Counted from the first letter of the stretch, positions 53,301 through 59,290 are shown. The stretch: DNA of 64,000 nucleotides from Atriophallophorus winterbourni (GCA_013407085.1 JACCGJ010000654.1:9539-73538); one strand, 5' to 3'. The notes: a model not told the origin generated them from the sequence alone. A program made the numbers and translations.

Positions 53301-54483
53301 ATTCCGTAGAACTAATTACGGTATTTTTGTCCAATGTAACTTTAAAAATCTCGTTTAATGAGTTGTTAATCTTATTTGCTCTTTCCGGTGTACATCTCAA
53401 CTGAAATCTCATGATAAGTGTTTTAAACGAATTTGATATATAAAATTTACCTTTATCAGATCACTCGTCAAGGAAATCTCCGACCATGGTACATTCTTCT
53501 CTGGGTTCTTGACGGAATCTGGTTGGGATTGGTGGCATTCTACACCACATATTTCGGTCTTTTGGTGGCCCAGCCTATTCACCCGCGGTACTCTACGACC
53601 AGGGATTTGCGGGCCGAGGAGTGTACGAATTAACCGCAGTCGGCACAGCGACGTACGTTGTGGTTTGGATTGCCGTGAACGCACGAATCGCAATTTGGTC
53701 AAGGGACTTAAATTTCATGATTGCGATTGGATTTTTCGTGACACTATGCAATACGGCGTTTTTCTACCCGATCGATGTAAGTAAAGCACAGACGAAAGTT
53801 GAATCTGCCCTTTTTTAGAAAGCATCGTTGTTTTGCTGAGTGGTTAATGGCGAAACGTAGACTAATTGCAACTCAGATTACAAGCACTATTTTCACTAGA
53901 CAATTTAAGCACAACAGCGTGTTTAATAGAAAATGTTTTATATTCTCATACTTTTTCATTTTGATTCAGTATCCAGATTTCCAGAAATATGTTTTCAACA
54001 CAAACACCACAACAGCATTTGCGAAGTTTATAACTACTTTTATTTATCAAGTAGTTCTAATTTAAAAACATTACACAAACAACACAACAGCATATGCGAT
54101 ATTTATAACTACTTTTATTTATTAAGTAGTTCTAATTTAAAAATATTAATTTTCCCGGTAATTTTCAGAAAATACTTTTCGTCAACCTCGCCCTCAGTCC
54201 GGCATTCTGGTTCACGTTCGTTTTAGCAGTCAGTCTGGCATGTTTTCCCGGTTTACTTTGGCGCGTTGCCTCGGACACATGGTGGAATGTTCAAATTATT
54301 CTGAGCGAGGTTTCCGAATGCAAACTACGAAAACGGTATATGCGTGACCCGAAAATATGGCTGCACGCGCTATGTCATGGCTGGGATTTGAAGGCCAGGG
54401 AAGAAGAAAGTGCAGACATTTGTCTCTCAGCACTAGAACCCGCAACTACGGTTGCTGTCAGGTCCACTTCAGATCAAATCTGA
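30819..54483 (+). CDS. P4-ATPase (phospholipid-transporting flippase), ATP11-like, eight exons
   Basis: Exons 30819-32348, 37660-37950, 43310-43615, 45909-46382, 48326-48594, 50769-51042, 53460-53776 and 54169-54483; about 1258 residues. P4-ATPases move phospholipids to the cytoplasmic leaflet of plasma, endosomal or Golgi membranes, usually with a CDC50 subunit. Seen: N-terminal NFFPKNLFEQFHNLANV; actuator loop LDGES (177-180); M4 IPISI; phosphorylation DKTGTLT with D413; N-domain SSPDEKALVEAA; VLTGDKEETAI (TGD 714-716); CRMTPLQKA; GDGGND near 919-924; LLHGHWAY; four C-terminal membrane spans in exons 6-8. LDGES, SSPDEKALVE and the RQCALLE context point to the ATP11 class. All junctions are GT-AG and keep phase. 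Exon 7 has a one-base disruption. Exon 4 holds a long basic insertion (RRKRRKRP). Confidence 0.95.
32525..32730 (-). pseudogene. RTE-like 3' terminal fragment (zinc finger)
   Basis: Minus frame with ERRSRRRRATDAIQPSYDYR and CQRCERDCYSRIGLFSYS, the C-terminal finger also seen at 20350-20501. Antisense in P4-ATPase intron 1. Confidence 0.8.
32880..33265 (-). pseudogene. CR1-like element 3' end
   Basis: Minus-strand reading recalls a CR1 C-terminal tail (Leu-Pro-x-Glu-Ile-Thr, SESVEVFASKLNEF-like), then a 3' UTR including ATAGGATGACAAGGTATA, a block also found near 61900 and 62570. Confidence 0.6.
33266..34640. other. P4-ATPase intron 1, unassigned part
   Basis: No exon or known repeat. An ORF at 33951-34190 (plus) is overlapped by 34091-34282 (minus); neither shows a domain. 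Confidence 0.35.
34648..34690 (+). ncRNA. Hammerhead ribozyme of Penelope type, intact core
   Basis: GGT-CTGATGA (34653-34659), stem II CTTCTG/CAGAAG with loop TGT and an A-T closing pair around one bulged G, GAAA (34678-34681), CGTT, then ACC pairing with GGT. Helix III is the self-complementary ACGT and the triplet GUU; the predicted cut follows 34685. Both catalytic boxes are perfect. It is sense-oriented within P4-ATPase intron 1. Confidence 0.75.
34700..35480. other. P4-ATPase intron 1, unassigned part
   Basis: 34970-35045 holds an imperfect inverted repeat around AGCAATGTGTTGCTCA and TGAGCAACACATTGCT. No gene seen. Confidence 0.45.
35485..35845 (-). repeat. Repeat C, long copy
   Basis: Starts with CATCATCTACATCAT (GAT tail on the minus strand), then GACAGCATTACACCGGTAGC, GAAAGCGCGGGT, AGCCCAAACAGACTGGGATG and TTCACTTGACAACATACAAG. 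The longest copy, giving a minimum element length of about 360 bp. Confidence 0.75.
36130..36225 (+). repeat. tRNA-like SINE head (candidate)
   Basis: TGGCCTAGCTGTCTGAGG resembles an A box and ACAGGTTCGTTATTTCG a B box about 50 bases later. No anticodon stem or acceptor pairing was found, so it is not called a tRNA gene. Confidence 0.4.
36414..36465 (+). ncRNA. Hammerhead-like motif, candidate
   Basis: CTGATGG, a perfect stem II ATGTGA/TCACAT around GTCGCG, then GAAA and ATTTTC. One core base differs (A9 to G) and stem I is weak. It may be a decayed ribozyme belonging to the tRNA-like element 190 bases upstream. Confidence 0.3.
36765..36975 (+). repeat. Repeat G, diverged copy
   Basis: GTGCAGTACTTTTGTGCTGC, ACTGCCATTTCC, CTTATCTATCTAG and ATCTTAGTTCAGATGCAGT follow the G order. 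Confidence 0.65.
37025..37500 (-). pseudogene. CR1-like element 3' end
   Basis: Minus frames read SSRPYEERIAHRNLF, RTSGELILLYEIFHTPNHPL and then IAHSTSLQDFKMKLNEL. This matches the subfamily at 60190-60720. Antisense in P4-ATPase intron 1; its 5' edge lies about 160 bases before exon 2. Confidence 0.8.
37660..37950 (+). CDS. P4-ATPase exon 2
   Basis: 97 codons after acceptor ATCAACAG. Begins ASSPDEKALVEAAAQVG, the nucleotide-binding-domain signature of the ATP11 class; continues ILEFDSTRKRMTVMV and HSKGAETSIL. Donor GTAAGC, phase 0. Confidence 0.95.
37951..39184. other. P4-ATPase intron 2, unassigned part
   Basis: Includes three TATCAG units near 38862-38880. A 62-codon minus frame at 37972-38160 and a plus frame at 38415-38645 have no named domain. 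Confidence 0.35.
39185..40480 (-). pseudogene. CR1-like non-LTR retrotransposon, 394-codon open RT
   Basis: A minus frame open from 40377 to 39193. It has AQHGFLKGRSCLTNLLSF, motif A YLDFSKAFDSVNH, PQGSVLGPLLF, YMFADDVKI, DLGIVVSANFKW, RPHLEYCIQAWKPYY and SLRRRQLRGDLIETFKVVKG, ending ELFPEHYP. Upstream RT text (KYRPVSLTSVLCKVMKRLIR, 40480-40390) is in another frame, so one indel near 40375 breaks an otherwise long ORF. The endonuclease is missing (5' truncation). It is relatively young, antisense in P4-ATPase intron 2, and of the same subfamily as 420-1930. Confidence 0.9.
40500..41995. other. P4-ATPase intron 2, unassigned part
   Basis: AT-rich. Holds a short (AAT)n stretch near 41470. No exon or recognised repeat. 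Confidence 0.35.
42000..42260 (-). pseudogene. CR1-like element 3' end
   Basis: Minus frame LQIPTSRIECRHLIFSVHVN, FFWNSLPPHE, AIFKGKLDLHMQ is the CR1 C-terminal tail. The block AGATTTGTGGTTGAAAAAGC also occurs near 17190. Confidence 0.75.
42690..42860. repeat. Ribozyme repeat family B, fold-back copy
   Basis: 42690-42733 carries the minus-orientation start of the unit (GTGATGTGCTGCTCACATTC, GAAATTACACTCCA). It is fused at 42733/42734 to plus-orientation unit text (TAAGCGCCTCGGTTGCTTGACC...). The ribozyme core is absent. The junction lies one base from where the intact unit would be self-cleaved. Confidence 0.75.
42900..43130 (-). repeat. Ribozyme repeat family A, single unit
   Basis: Shares TTTGCGTGCATTTCC, GATCCGCATGCGCTTGAAA, GGTAAACAAG, CTTGTATGCCACTGTTGG and ACGACCAACCT with copies at 47460-47930, 52630, 56260, 60970 and 63280. 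Confidence 0.8.
42945..42990 (-). ncRNA. Hammerhead ribozyme, family A
   Basis: Minus strand: GTAC-CTGATGA, stem II GTGC/GCAC with loop AAATA, GAAA, CCGATC, GTAG. Core boxes are perfect; stem I starts CAT-type with three pairs (GTAC/GTAG). Helix III carries one change (ACCGAT), weakening it. Confidence 0.7.
43166..43198. repeat. (CA)n(TA)n microsatellite
   Basis: CA repeats followed by TA repeats about 110 bases before P4-ATPase exon 3. Confidence 0.9.
43310..43615 (+). CDS. P4-ATPase exon 3
   Basis: 102 codons after acceptor ACCCCCCAG. Encodes TDFALQGLRTLVFASRQV and VYVTGVKDELQPGV, entering the P-domain hinge; ends KAAGIQ before donor GTACGT (phase 0). Confidence 0.93.
43980..44735 (+). 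pseudogene. CR1-like element 3' part
   Basis: YKRASKLLGILRLIFTTFSP, KAYLIPTMEHASQA, then frame-broken text with several stops and the 3' UTR block shared with 18130-18310. Sense-oriented in P4-ATPase intron 3. Confidence 0.75.
44795..45109 (-). other. Unidentified 104-codon ORF
   Basis: Minus frame with a coding-like composition and no low-complexity sequence (for example SVETLVTVQTSKFGRISFEQ and VNGQSAWNIPDKNTVAMLI). I do not recognise the family. No splice-consistent neighbour was found, and the frame is closed on both sides within 150 bases. It could be a retroelement gag-like or processed gene fragment. Confidence 0.3.
45391..45765 (-). repeat. Ribozyme repeat family B, tandem copy and fold-back
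   Basis: One full unit runs from AAGTGATGTG at 45391 to the next AAGTGATGT at 45632, giving a unit length of 241. The second unit stops at ACACTCCAC (45673) and is followed by opposite-orientation unit text (TTGAGGGCTTGACC...). The array shows both head-to-tail and head-inverted joining. Confidence 0.8.
45425..45466 (-). ncRNA. Family B hammerhead, one core mutation
   Basis: CTCCAC, CTAATGA (G5 to A), CGGC-AAACA-GCCA, GAAA, CCGGTA, GTGGAG. Stem I is six perfect pairs but the core change should abolish cleavage. Confidence 0.7.
45909..46382 (+). CDS. P4-ATPase exon 4
   Basis: 158 codons after acceptor TTTTAG. Opens VWVLTGDKEETAIAVSQAAG; then a long variable segment with the basic run HRRKRRKRPGQAG, closing GLVVDGKTLCFLLD before donor GTAAGT (phase 0). 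Confidence 0.95.
46720..47000 (+). repeat. Ribozyme repeat family B, degenerate unit
   Basis: TTTGAGCATCGTGGTTCTTT, TGTATGAACCCTAT, TTACCACTTTACCAGTGTTTC, AATCCTACTGTCTCCAG; plus-orientation, sense in P4-ATPase intron 4. Confidence 0.7.
46930..46972 (+). ncRNA. Degenerate family B hammerhead
   Basis: CTCCAG-CTGATGA-TGGCAATCAGTGA-GAAA-CCAGGCTGTGG: both core boxes survive, but stem II and helix III are broken. Confidence 0.5.
47050..47175 (-). repeat. Ribozyme repeat family B, partial unit
   Basis: TTGTGGTGCTCACATCCCC through GGTGGAGACAGTAAGATCAG; contains the intact hammerhead at 47098-47139. Confidence 0.75.
47098..47139 (-). ncRNA. Hammerhead ribozyme, family B, intact core
   Basis: Minus strand: CTCCAC-CTGATGA, GGC/GCC stem II with loop AAACA, GAAA, CCGGTA, GTGGTG. 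Four contiguous stem I pairs, then one mismatch. Helix III is ACCGGT. Antisense to the flippase gene. Confidence 0.78.
47619..47660 (-). ncRNA. Hammerhead ribozyme, family A (array copy 1)
   Basis: CTGATGA, stem II GTGC/GCAC with loop AAACA, GAAA, CCGGTT, GTGATG. Perfect core; triplet GUU. Stem I has three pairs then an internal loop. Confidence 0.78.
47853..47894 (-). ncRNA. Hammerhead ribozyme, family A (array copy 2)
   Basis: Same as copy 1 but with the optimal triplet GUC (CCGGTC then GTGATG). Perfect core boxes and stem II. Confidence 0.8.
48326..48594 (+). CDS. P4-ATPase exon 5
   Basis: 89 codons plus two bases after acceptor TTGTACCCAG. Encodes CCRMTPLQKASVVQLVQVG and the hinge motif GDGGNDVAMLLQANIGVGI (Gly where most P4-ATPases have Ala). 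Donor TC|GTGAGT, phase 2. Confidence 0.95.
48600..49150. other. P4-ATPase intron 5, unassigned part
   Basis: No exon or recognised repeat. Confidence 0.35.
49150..49765 (-). repeat. Repeat C, two adjacent copies
   Basis: 49160-49440 (GACTGCATTACACCGATAAC, ACTGCCATACAACCAAGACATGG, CTTTCGGCTTTCACTGTCACG) is followed by 49510-49740 (GAAAGGGTGGGAATTT, AGCACAAACATACTGGGATGAGG, CTTCCGGCTTTCACTGTCACG). The shared CGGCTTTCACTGTCACGCA shows two partial units in tandem. Confidence 0.7.
50130..50440 (+). pseudogene. RTE-like 3' end, subfamily 2
   Basis: KQIKLHRLRWLGHVLRMPDH, RLPRQILFATP, RGGQTVKCHKQFKTLTSNLS, KVGAARLPG. This is the same subfamily as the antisense copy at 12095-12500. Sense in P4-ATPase intron 5. 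Confidence 0.8.
50480..50745 (+). repeat. Repeat C, plus-orientation copy
   Basis: ACGAAACTTGATTGAATGCC, GAGGTGTAGGCACCTCATTCC, GGTTGTACGGTAGTTATGCA, ATGCTACCGGTTAAATGCTGTC, then GATGATGATCATGGTGATC tail, 24 bases before exon 6. Confidence 0.75.
50769..51042 (+). CDS. P4-ATPase exon 6
   Basis: One base plus 91 codons after acceptor TATTTCCAG. Encodes HLSRLFLLHGHWAYHRLSY, then membrane-spanning FYYKCTALVTTQVLFNF and LYNLTMTSLTCLFYGMYERN. Donor GTAACT, phase 0. Confidence 0.93.
51043..51780. other. P4-ATPase intron 6, unassigned 5' part
   Basis: Begins with three imperfect TTGATATTTG units (51056-51090). No exon recognised. Confidence 0.4.
51780..51997 (+). repeat. Repeat G, reference full-length copy
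   Basis: Head ATGTGCAATTGTACAGTACT, GTGCTAAATTC, AGTCTGACTACCATATCG, GTCTAAGCTTGGGCAACC, GCGCTTTGCCTGGATCGG, then ATACATAC tail continuing directly into the long CATA array. About 220 bp without the tail, with no protein frame. Confidence 0.8.
51995..52300. repeat. (CATA)n microsatellite expanded from the repeat G tail
   Basis: About 300 bp of CATA units with occasional TAA and CAT interruptions. ORFs of alternating Tyr/Val/Cys/Met or His/Thr/Ile here are artefacts of the repeat. Confidence 0.95.
52630..52880 (-). repeat. Ribozyme repeat family A, single unit
   Basis: ATTTGCATACATTTCCGTCAC through GTTGCGCTTGTATGACACTG and GTGTTCAATCACATG. Antisense in P4-ATPase intron 6. Confidence 0.8.
52675..52716 (-). 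ncRNA. Hammerhead ribozyme, family A
   Basis: CCCTAC-CTGACGA, GTGT/GCGC stem II (two G.T pairs) with loop AAACA, GAAA, CCGGTC, GTAAGG. CTGACGA satisfies CUGANGA. Stem I has five of six pairs, better than other A copies; triplet GUC. Confidence 0.78.
53080..53155. repeat. Repeat F, copy 2
   Basis: CATGGTGTCCAGGCTTTGGC, GGCATAGTCTAGAACCGG and GTGTTCATCACTAGAAGG match 17295-17375. Confidence 0.6.
53460..53776 (+). CDS. P4-ATPase exon 7, with a one-base frame disruption
   Basis: After acceptor TTTATCAG the frame reads NLRPWYILLWVLDGIWLG and FYTTYFGL, a membrane span. It then runs off into a stop at 53631-53633. From about 53564 the expected sequence continues in another frame: PAYSPAVLYDQGFAGRGVYE, LTAVGTATYVVVWIAVNAR, FMIAIGFFVTLCNTAFFY. 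The simplest explanation is loss of one T from the run at 53560-53563. Donor GTAAGT, phase 0 in the second frame. Confidence 0.85.
54008..54155 (+). repeat. 75-bp tandem duplication in P4-ATPase intron 7
   Basis: CACAACAGCAT..GCGA...TTTATAACTACTTTTATTTA, AAGTAGTTCTAATTTAAAAA occurs twice, offset by 75 bases, ending about 15 bases before the exon 8 acceptor. Confidence 0.85.
54169..54483 (+). CDS. P4-ATPase terminal exon 8
   Basis: 104 codons and TGA after acceptor ATTTTCAG. LALSPAFWFTFVLAVSLACF is the last membrane span; the cytoplasmic tail WWNVQIILSEVSE-KLRKRY ends at ...TSDQI. No AATAAA was noticed within 100 bases after the stop. Confidence 0.9.
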   Translation, partial: KILFVNLALSPAFWFTFVLAVSLACFPGLLWRVASDTWWNVQIILSEVSECKLRKRYMRDPKIWLHALCHGWDLKAREEESADICLSALEPATTVAVRSTSDQI

Positions 54484-54489
54484 TTTGTA

Positions 54490-55089
54490 AACAATCATTG
54501 AAGTTGAACAATCTCATTCTATTTTTGCACACGCTGTTCATTTATGAAACAAGTGGTTTTTAGATTTCAGAAAACCCGGTTATTTATATTTTTGGTTCGC
54601 TATTCATAATTTGTCGGCAACTTGTATAGAAATACTTCTTGTTATGCCACTGTTCTACGCTAGGTTAACCTATGACTTCATTTGACATTACATTTCACCG
54701 AGAATCATATCAAGGCGAGACACTACGCCTATTGGCAAAAACGACTTTTATCCTAGAAAGCAAATTGCTTTCATGGCAACGAATTTCTTGCACATGGATC
54801 AACTATATTCATGAATTCTGACCCCTACAAAATGAACTTCGCCTCCGCATCTGCTTTTATATTAACTTGAAATTTTGAACGAGTTATTGTGAAACGGTTA
54901 ACTTTGTGCAGGTTGTGTCGACCTTCACAAACCGCATGGCTGATGATGTTCTTTTCCCAGTTTTCACTAAAACCGTATTCTTAGCATACTTCAACAACTC
55001 GGGTTTGTGTGACTTTGTGGTGACCCTCATCAACCTTTTGCCGCCTTCAACGTTTGCATGGGCCAGATCGTAAGATCTCTTGTAGCTTC
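54490..55089. other. Unassigned sequence downstream of the flippase gene
   Basis: No gene recognised. A 75-codon minus frame at 54884-55111 has no named domain. Confidence 0.35.
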
Positions 55090-55785
55090 GGCTAATATGG
55101 TGTCCGGTCACTTAATCGTCAGACACCTAATCTCCAGACATTTAATCCCCAGACATTTAATCCCAAGCCACTTCATCCGCAGTCACTTAATCATGCCATG
55201 CAACGAAAAATATGTGAAAGCAGATTATGAGGCAGACGATGATTTACGGCGGTGAATGATGTAGTCGACACATTTGAGATTTTAGCCGAATCTATGCCTC
55301 AAAGTGAGAGGATGAATGAACTGTTATCTTATTTTGAACATACTTTTATTCGAGGTTGACGAATTAGAGGTAGAGGATAAAAGTTTGTACCAGCTATATT
55401 TCCACCTGAAACCTGGAATAAGTATGAGGACGCAAATAGTGGTGTTGCCCGAACGAATAATGCTGTAGAATGCTGGCATCATGCATTATAGTCACTCTTT
55501 TCTTGCCAACATCCCACCATGTGGACATTTCTTAACGGTTTGTGAAAGGATTGTGGACAGCATACGGCCTCAGTTTTTCAAGCAAGTGCTGGACTTCACA
55601 TCAAGCAGAACATCTCGAACAATTCAGCGATACTCAACTACGAAACGATTGACGTTCTTAAAATCAATTGTATATCTCTCCTGATTAATACTGAAGATTA
55701 ATTGACTGGCAGTGAAGTTAATTGGGAGTTAAATGTCTGGGAATTAAATGTCTGAAGATTAAGTTTCAGTAAAACGGCTAATATG
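55090..55785. mobile_element. Mutator-like (MULE) transposon relic with TIRs and 10-bp target duplication
   Basis: GGCTAATATG flanks the element perfectly (55090-55099, 55776-55785), within the 9-11 bp typical of MULEs. The element itself is 55100-55775 (676 bp). Its ends are inverted repeats (GTGTCCGGTCACTTAATC on the left against GTTTTACTGAAACTTAATC on the right) with subterminal CAGACATTTAATCCC-type units on both sides. The interior, read plus-strand with frame changes, gives PETWNKYEDANSGVARTNNA, VECWHHAL and HPTMWTFLNGL. This is the C-terminal end of MULE transposases (RTNNxVEGWHxAF, HPTxWxF). The DDE core is deleted, so it cannot move by itself. Confidence 0.85.
55348..55600 (+). pseudogene. 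MULE transposase C-terminal fragment
   Basis: Frame-shifted remnant inside the relic: YFEHTFIRG, VPAIFPPETWNKYEDAN, RTNNAVECWHHAL (family: VEGWH), HPTMWTFLNGL. Stops interrupt it. Confidence 0.75.
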
Positions 55786-56264
55786 TATTTCAAGGTTGAA
55801 AAAACAAAAAATCTGAACTTCGTTCATTTTATGTTGCTCGTAATATTTGAAGCCAAATTTGTTGTTAGCCAGAAATAAACACCGGAACAAAATCCATTAG
55901 GAACGATTAAAACGGGAAAGGAAAATGACCTTTAAGAATGCATAATTTCCTAAAGTTAAACATTGAAGCAAGCATTCAGTGGGGGAAACATTGGTGTCGG
56001 TATATACATACCAAACACGTCAGCAAATATCAGAATTCGAACTACTCACACAAACTAAGATCGAACAAGCTGCGAAACAGCAAATCAGAATAATTTCTTC
56101 ACCAGCACATTGTGTAAGAGGTTTTGCCATTTATGAATTCCGTTGTTAATGACAACCACAAGCTGCGCGTGTAGACACCAATATTGGTATCTATGACGAT
56201 GGCACAGAATGTCTTACTGTATGACAATGAAACATGGACCATCCACGCGACGCACGCATTCGCG

Positions 56265-56570
56265 AGTTTAACATTGTCAAATGGAAGTAAACAGCAAGCA
56301 GCGCTTGTATACCACTGGTGAAAAAGGCTGGTACGACCAACCTGTTCAATCACATGTGTCCTGATGAGTGCCAGCAGCACGAAACCGGTAGGGACACTAA
56401 GTTCAGGATCCGCATACGCTTGAAACTTTGGAGGAATGGTAAACAAGGAGCGCTTGTATGCCACTTTTGGATAAGGCTGGTACGACCAACCTGTTCAATC
56501 ACGTGTCCAAACACATGTTTAATGGGGTTAAACCCATAACCATTCATTTGCATGCAAATGAAAATTTTGG
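56265..56570 (-). repeat. Ribozyme repeat family A, two units with an inverted ribozyme
   Basis: Two CTTGTAT.CCACT...AAGGCTGGTACGACC blocks (56296, 56451) surround a ribozyme segment lying in the opposite orientation (56356-56396). Confidence 0.75.
56356..56396 (+). ncRNA. Hammerhead ribozyme, family A, inverted within its repeat
   Basis: GTGTC-CTGATGA, stem II GTGC/GCAC with loop CAGCA, GAAA, CCGGTA, then GG and GACAC, which pairs with GTGTC. Core boxes and stem II are perfect. The segment is flipped relative to its host repeat, with the flip bounded by the stem I arms. Confidence 0.65.
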
Positions 56571-56579
56571 AAGTCAACA

Positions 56580-57270
56580 GCGTTTTAAAATCACTTTTGC
56601 AGGCCGATTGACCAATTCGTAATTGAGTTACAAGAATTGATCATTATATCAAGTCCAAAACGAGGATTCACTTACTGACTTGAATATCAATCAAGTTAAA
56701 ATTCAAGAAGAAAAAATAGCTTTATTTGTTTTGACAAATTTTCAGCAAATATTAATTCAACCACGCGAATTTCGAGAATACAATGAACGACCAGAAAATA
56801 ACATTTATATTTTTAAGAAAATCTTCGGATTGCCAGTCAAATTTTCAAATCCGAAGCAGCTTCAAATTCTTCTACCGGCGATATCAAACGTTGTGATGTT
56901 AATCGACTGAATTTCAGCCTGCCAGATTTTTCAGGATTCATTTGAAATTTTTCCAAACTGCGCAGCGAAAATTCCATGTAGCAAAATATAAAAAAACGTG
57001 CTAGACGTAGAATAGAAATATGTTAAAAAAATTGACAACAAAAACGATACTTGATGATAGAAAAAATAATAATGTGTGGAAAAATTAATTTTCTGTACAG
57101 CCGATTTGAAAGCCGCGCGCTTGAAAAGACTTGAAAATAGGCAAGCAAACTAAAACCAAATAACCTTGAAGTCACACGAGAATTTTCGGACGATTTGTGG
57201 TTATTGAGAGCTGTTTTGATCGCATTTGCCAATTTTCACCGGAGGCTATCCGCATAAACTAGCTTGCAAT
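56580..57270. other. Unassigned AT-rich sequence
   Basis: A 76-codon plus frame at 56680-56910 has no recognisable domain. Confidence 0.35.
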
Positions 57271-57308
57271 TATTATATTGTGGCGCTCACACCCCTATCC
57301 ATTACATA

Positions 57309-57350
57309 ACACAACCGGTTTCGGTATGTTTTTCGTTATCAGGTGAATAC
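57309..57350 (-). ncRNA. Degenerate family B hammerhead
   Basis: CTGATAA in place of CTGATGA; GAAA and ACCGGT kept; stem II disrupted. Confidence 0.5.
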
Positions 57351-57547
57351 AGTAAGATTAGTTTCAGTGAGCCTTGAAACAGTAGTAAAGTGGTTAACAA
57401 AGTTATACTTGAATGCTACTATTACATAGGATTCGTACAACGAACAACGATGTTCAAACACAGAATCACAAAGTGATCCGTGGTCAAGCACTCAAGGCAC
57501 TTATGGATGATCAACGTTATGTGTTGCTCACATCCCCCGCACTTACA

Positions 57548-57590
57548 CACCACTACCGGTTACTGGCTGTTTGCCGTCATCATGTGGAGA
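57548..57590 (-). ncRNA. Degenerate family B hammerhead
   Basis: ATGATGA and GTAA in place of CTGATGA and GAAA, so two core changes; stem II GGC/GCC, loop AAACA and ACCGGT kept. Confidence 0.55.
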
Positions 57591-57745
57591 CAGTAAGATT
57601 AGGTTCAGTGTGCCGTGAAACAGTGGATAAATGGTAAACAAATTTATACTTGTATGCTACTGTTGAATACGATTCTTACAAAGAACCAGGATGTTCAAGA
57701 CGCTTATAAATGACGATTTATTGTGATGCTCACATTCCCAAACTT

Positions 57746-58330
57746 GCTGTCTCATTTGGCCCTGTACAAATGTACTTATTGGTTCTTAACTTTTCTATTT
57801 CACTTTTTTTGTTCGCTTGTTCCTATTGCACCGAGGTATTGTAACTTGCATTGTATTACAGTGAACTGTGCTGCATTTGCCGTTTTTTATCTACAGTTTC
57901 ACTGGAACACTACATTTGATGTTGCAAGCAAGTAGCTGAAACAAAGCGATGTGTTCAAGCTTATTCCATCCATAGAATAAATCCAATTTACGTAGCAGTT
58001 TATCTCTCTTGTTTTCACAAAGATGCATTTTTCCGTCTTTAAATAATGCACTGTAGTGGATAAGTATCCAATTTGTGTTAACAGAAAGTAGGATAGAACT
58101 TATGGATCGACAGGCTGGCAACATGACACACACAATAATAGTTCCCGTTCTGAATTCCACCGAAAAATGTCTTCCGGGACAGGTTGAAATATACAGTCGT
58201 CAGTAGATGATAATACACACGCGTCCACAAACAACCGATATAACGAGAAAAGCTCGCCGAAAATGCGTAAATTATCAAACTTGTATAAACGATACAAAGT
58301 ACGAAATTCAACACATAATTCCTGCAGTTT
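57746..58330. other. Unassigned sequence
   Basis: No gene or recognised repeat; overlapping minus frames at 57891-58314 lack known motifs. Confidence 0.35.
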
Positions 58331-58334
58331 CAGT

Positions 58335-59010
58335 TATTGATTTATTGATTTATTCATGGATGATATGTGGGTAAAAAAAGCTATGCTTTACAAAACCCAC
58401 AAAAATGTACATCGGGTAAAAATACCAAAACATTTTGGTAAACATTATTGACAAACGTAAAAGCATATTTGTTCATATGGGCATCTATTGATTTTTTAGA
58501 AGCGTCAATGGTTTCAGATTGTTTCACTTGGGTAGGTAAACTGTTTCACAACTGCACATTGCGAACGGACAATGCGTATGCAGTAGACCAGATTACTACA
58601 ATAATGTCCCCAAGAATGTTGGTAAAAGGCAGGTTAACTGGAAGATTTATAGCGGTAGCCAAAACGTGTACAGAGCGGTCACGATGCACGATGCACGCAC
58701 GAACGGAAGTTATTATTGTCAAGGTCAATGTTTTGATAAGGAAAAACAAGCGGTGTTACACGTATTTGAAGGCAGTTCAACCTGCTGTGCTGATTTGTTT
58801 GATTAAGCATTGTCCAAATGAAGATTAGCGATCCTTGTTGCTGTCTGTATTGGTCTCAATATTCTATGTCGTATTTCGTATGGATGATGAGAAAGTTAAA
58901 GGACGAGTTTTGTCGCTCCGCACTGTGGAACTTCCAATAGCTTAATATCTTTTTTCAACCAAGGATCCCATGCCGGCTGACTGAAAATACACAAACGTTC
59001 AAGTAAACCA
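58335..59010 (-). pseudogene. CR1-like element 3' part, diverged
   Basis: Minus strand: PAWDPWLKKDIKLLEVPQCG, ATKLVL, HPYEI, then VNLPFTNILGDIIV and a C-terminal tail recalling NSLPTQVKQSETIDA. This follows the CR1 order but in several frames. It may be a separate CR1 subfamily. Confidence 0.6.
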
Positions 59011-59290
59011 AATTTTGGGTTGGTAAGGAATTCAGTCTGACGAAAGCGAAACTTGGTAGCGATGATTGGGAAGCATAATTTGAAATATCTGGAGTGTATA
59101 AAGGCCGCGCAAAAGAAAACATGACTATTCGTTTATACTAATTTTCAGCCAATAAGATCAATTTATCCACATATATTTATTTATATTTCATTTTTCGAAT
59201 TCCATTTTGTATAAACAGCGCAAATGCTACGGTGATTTGTCGTTGGCCCCATTTGGTTGATGTTGACCATCACGTACATCACAATCGCAT
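59011..59290. other. Unassigned AT-rich sequence
   Basis: Nothing recognised. Confidence 0.3.

Larger units (their letters stand above)
57275..57745 (-). repeat. Ribozyme repeat family B, tandem array
   Basis: Two units in tandem (start-to-start about 238 bases: GTGGCGCTCAC at 57281, ATGTGTTGCTCAC at 57517), then a partial third start at 57722 (TGTGATGCTCACATTCCC). Antisense orientation throughout. Confidence 0.8.

Noticed and set aside
53557..53573. A 17-base GT...AG intron that would restore the exon 7 frame
   Set aside because: The length happens to fit the frame, but 17 bases is too short for the spliceosome; a single-base loss in a T run is simpler.
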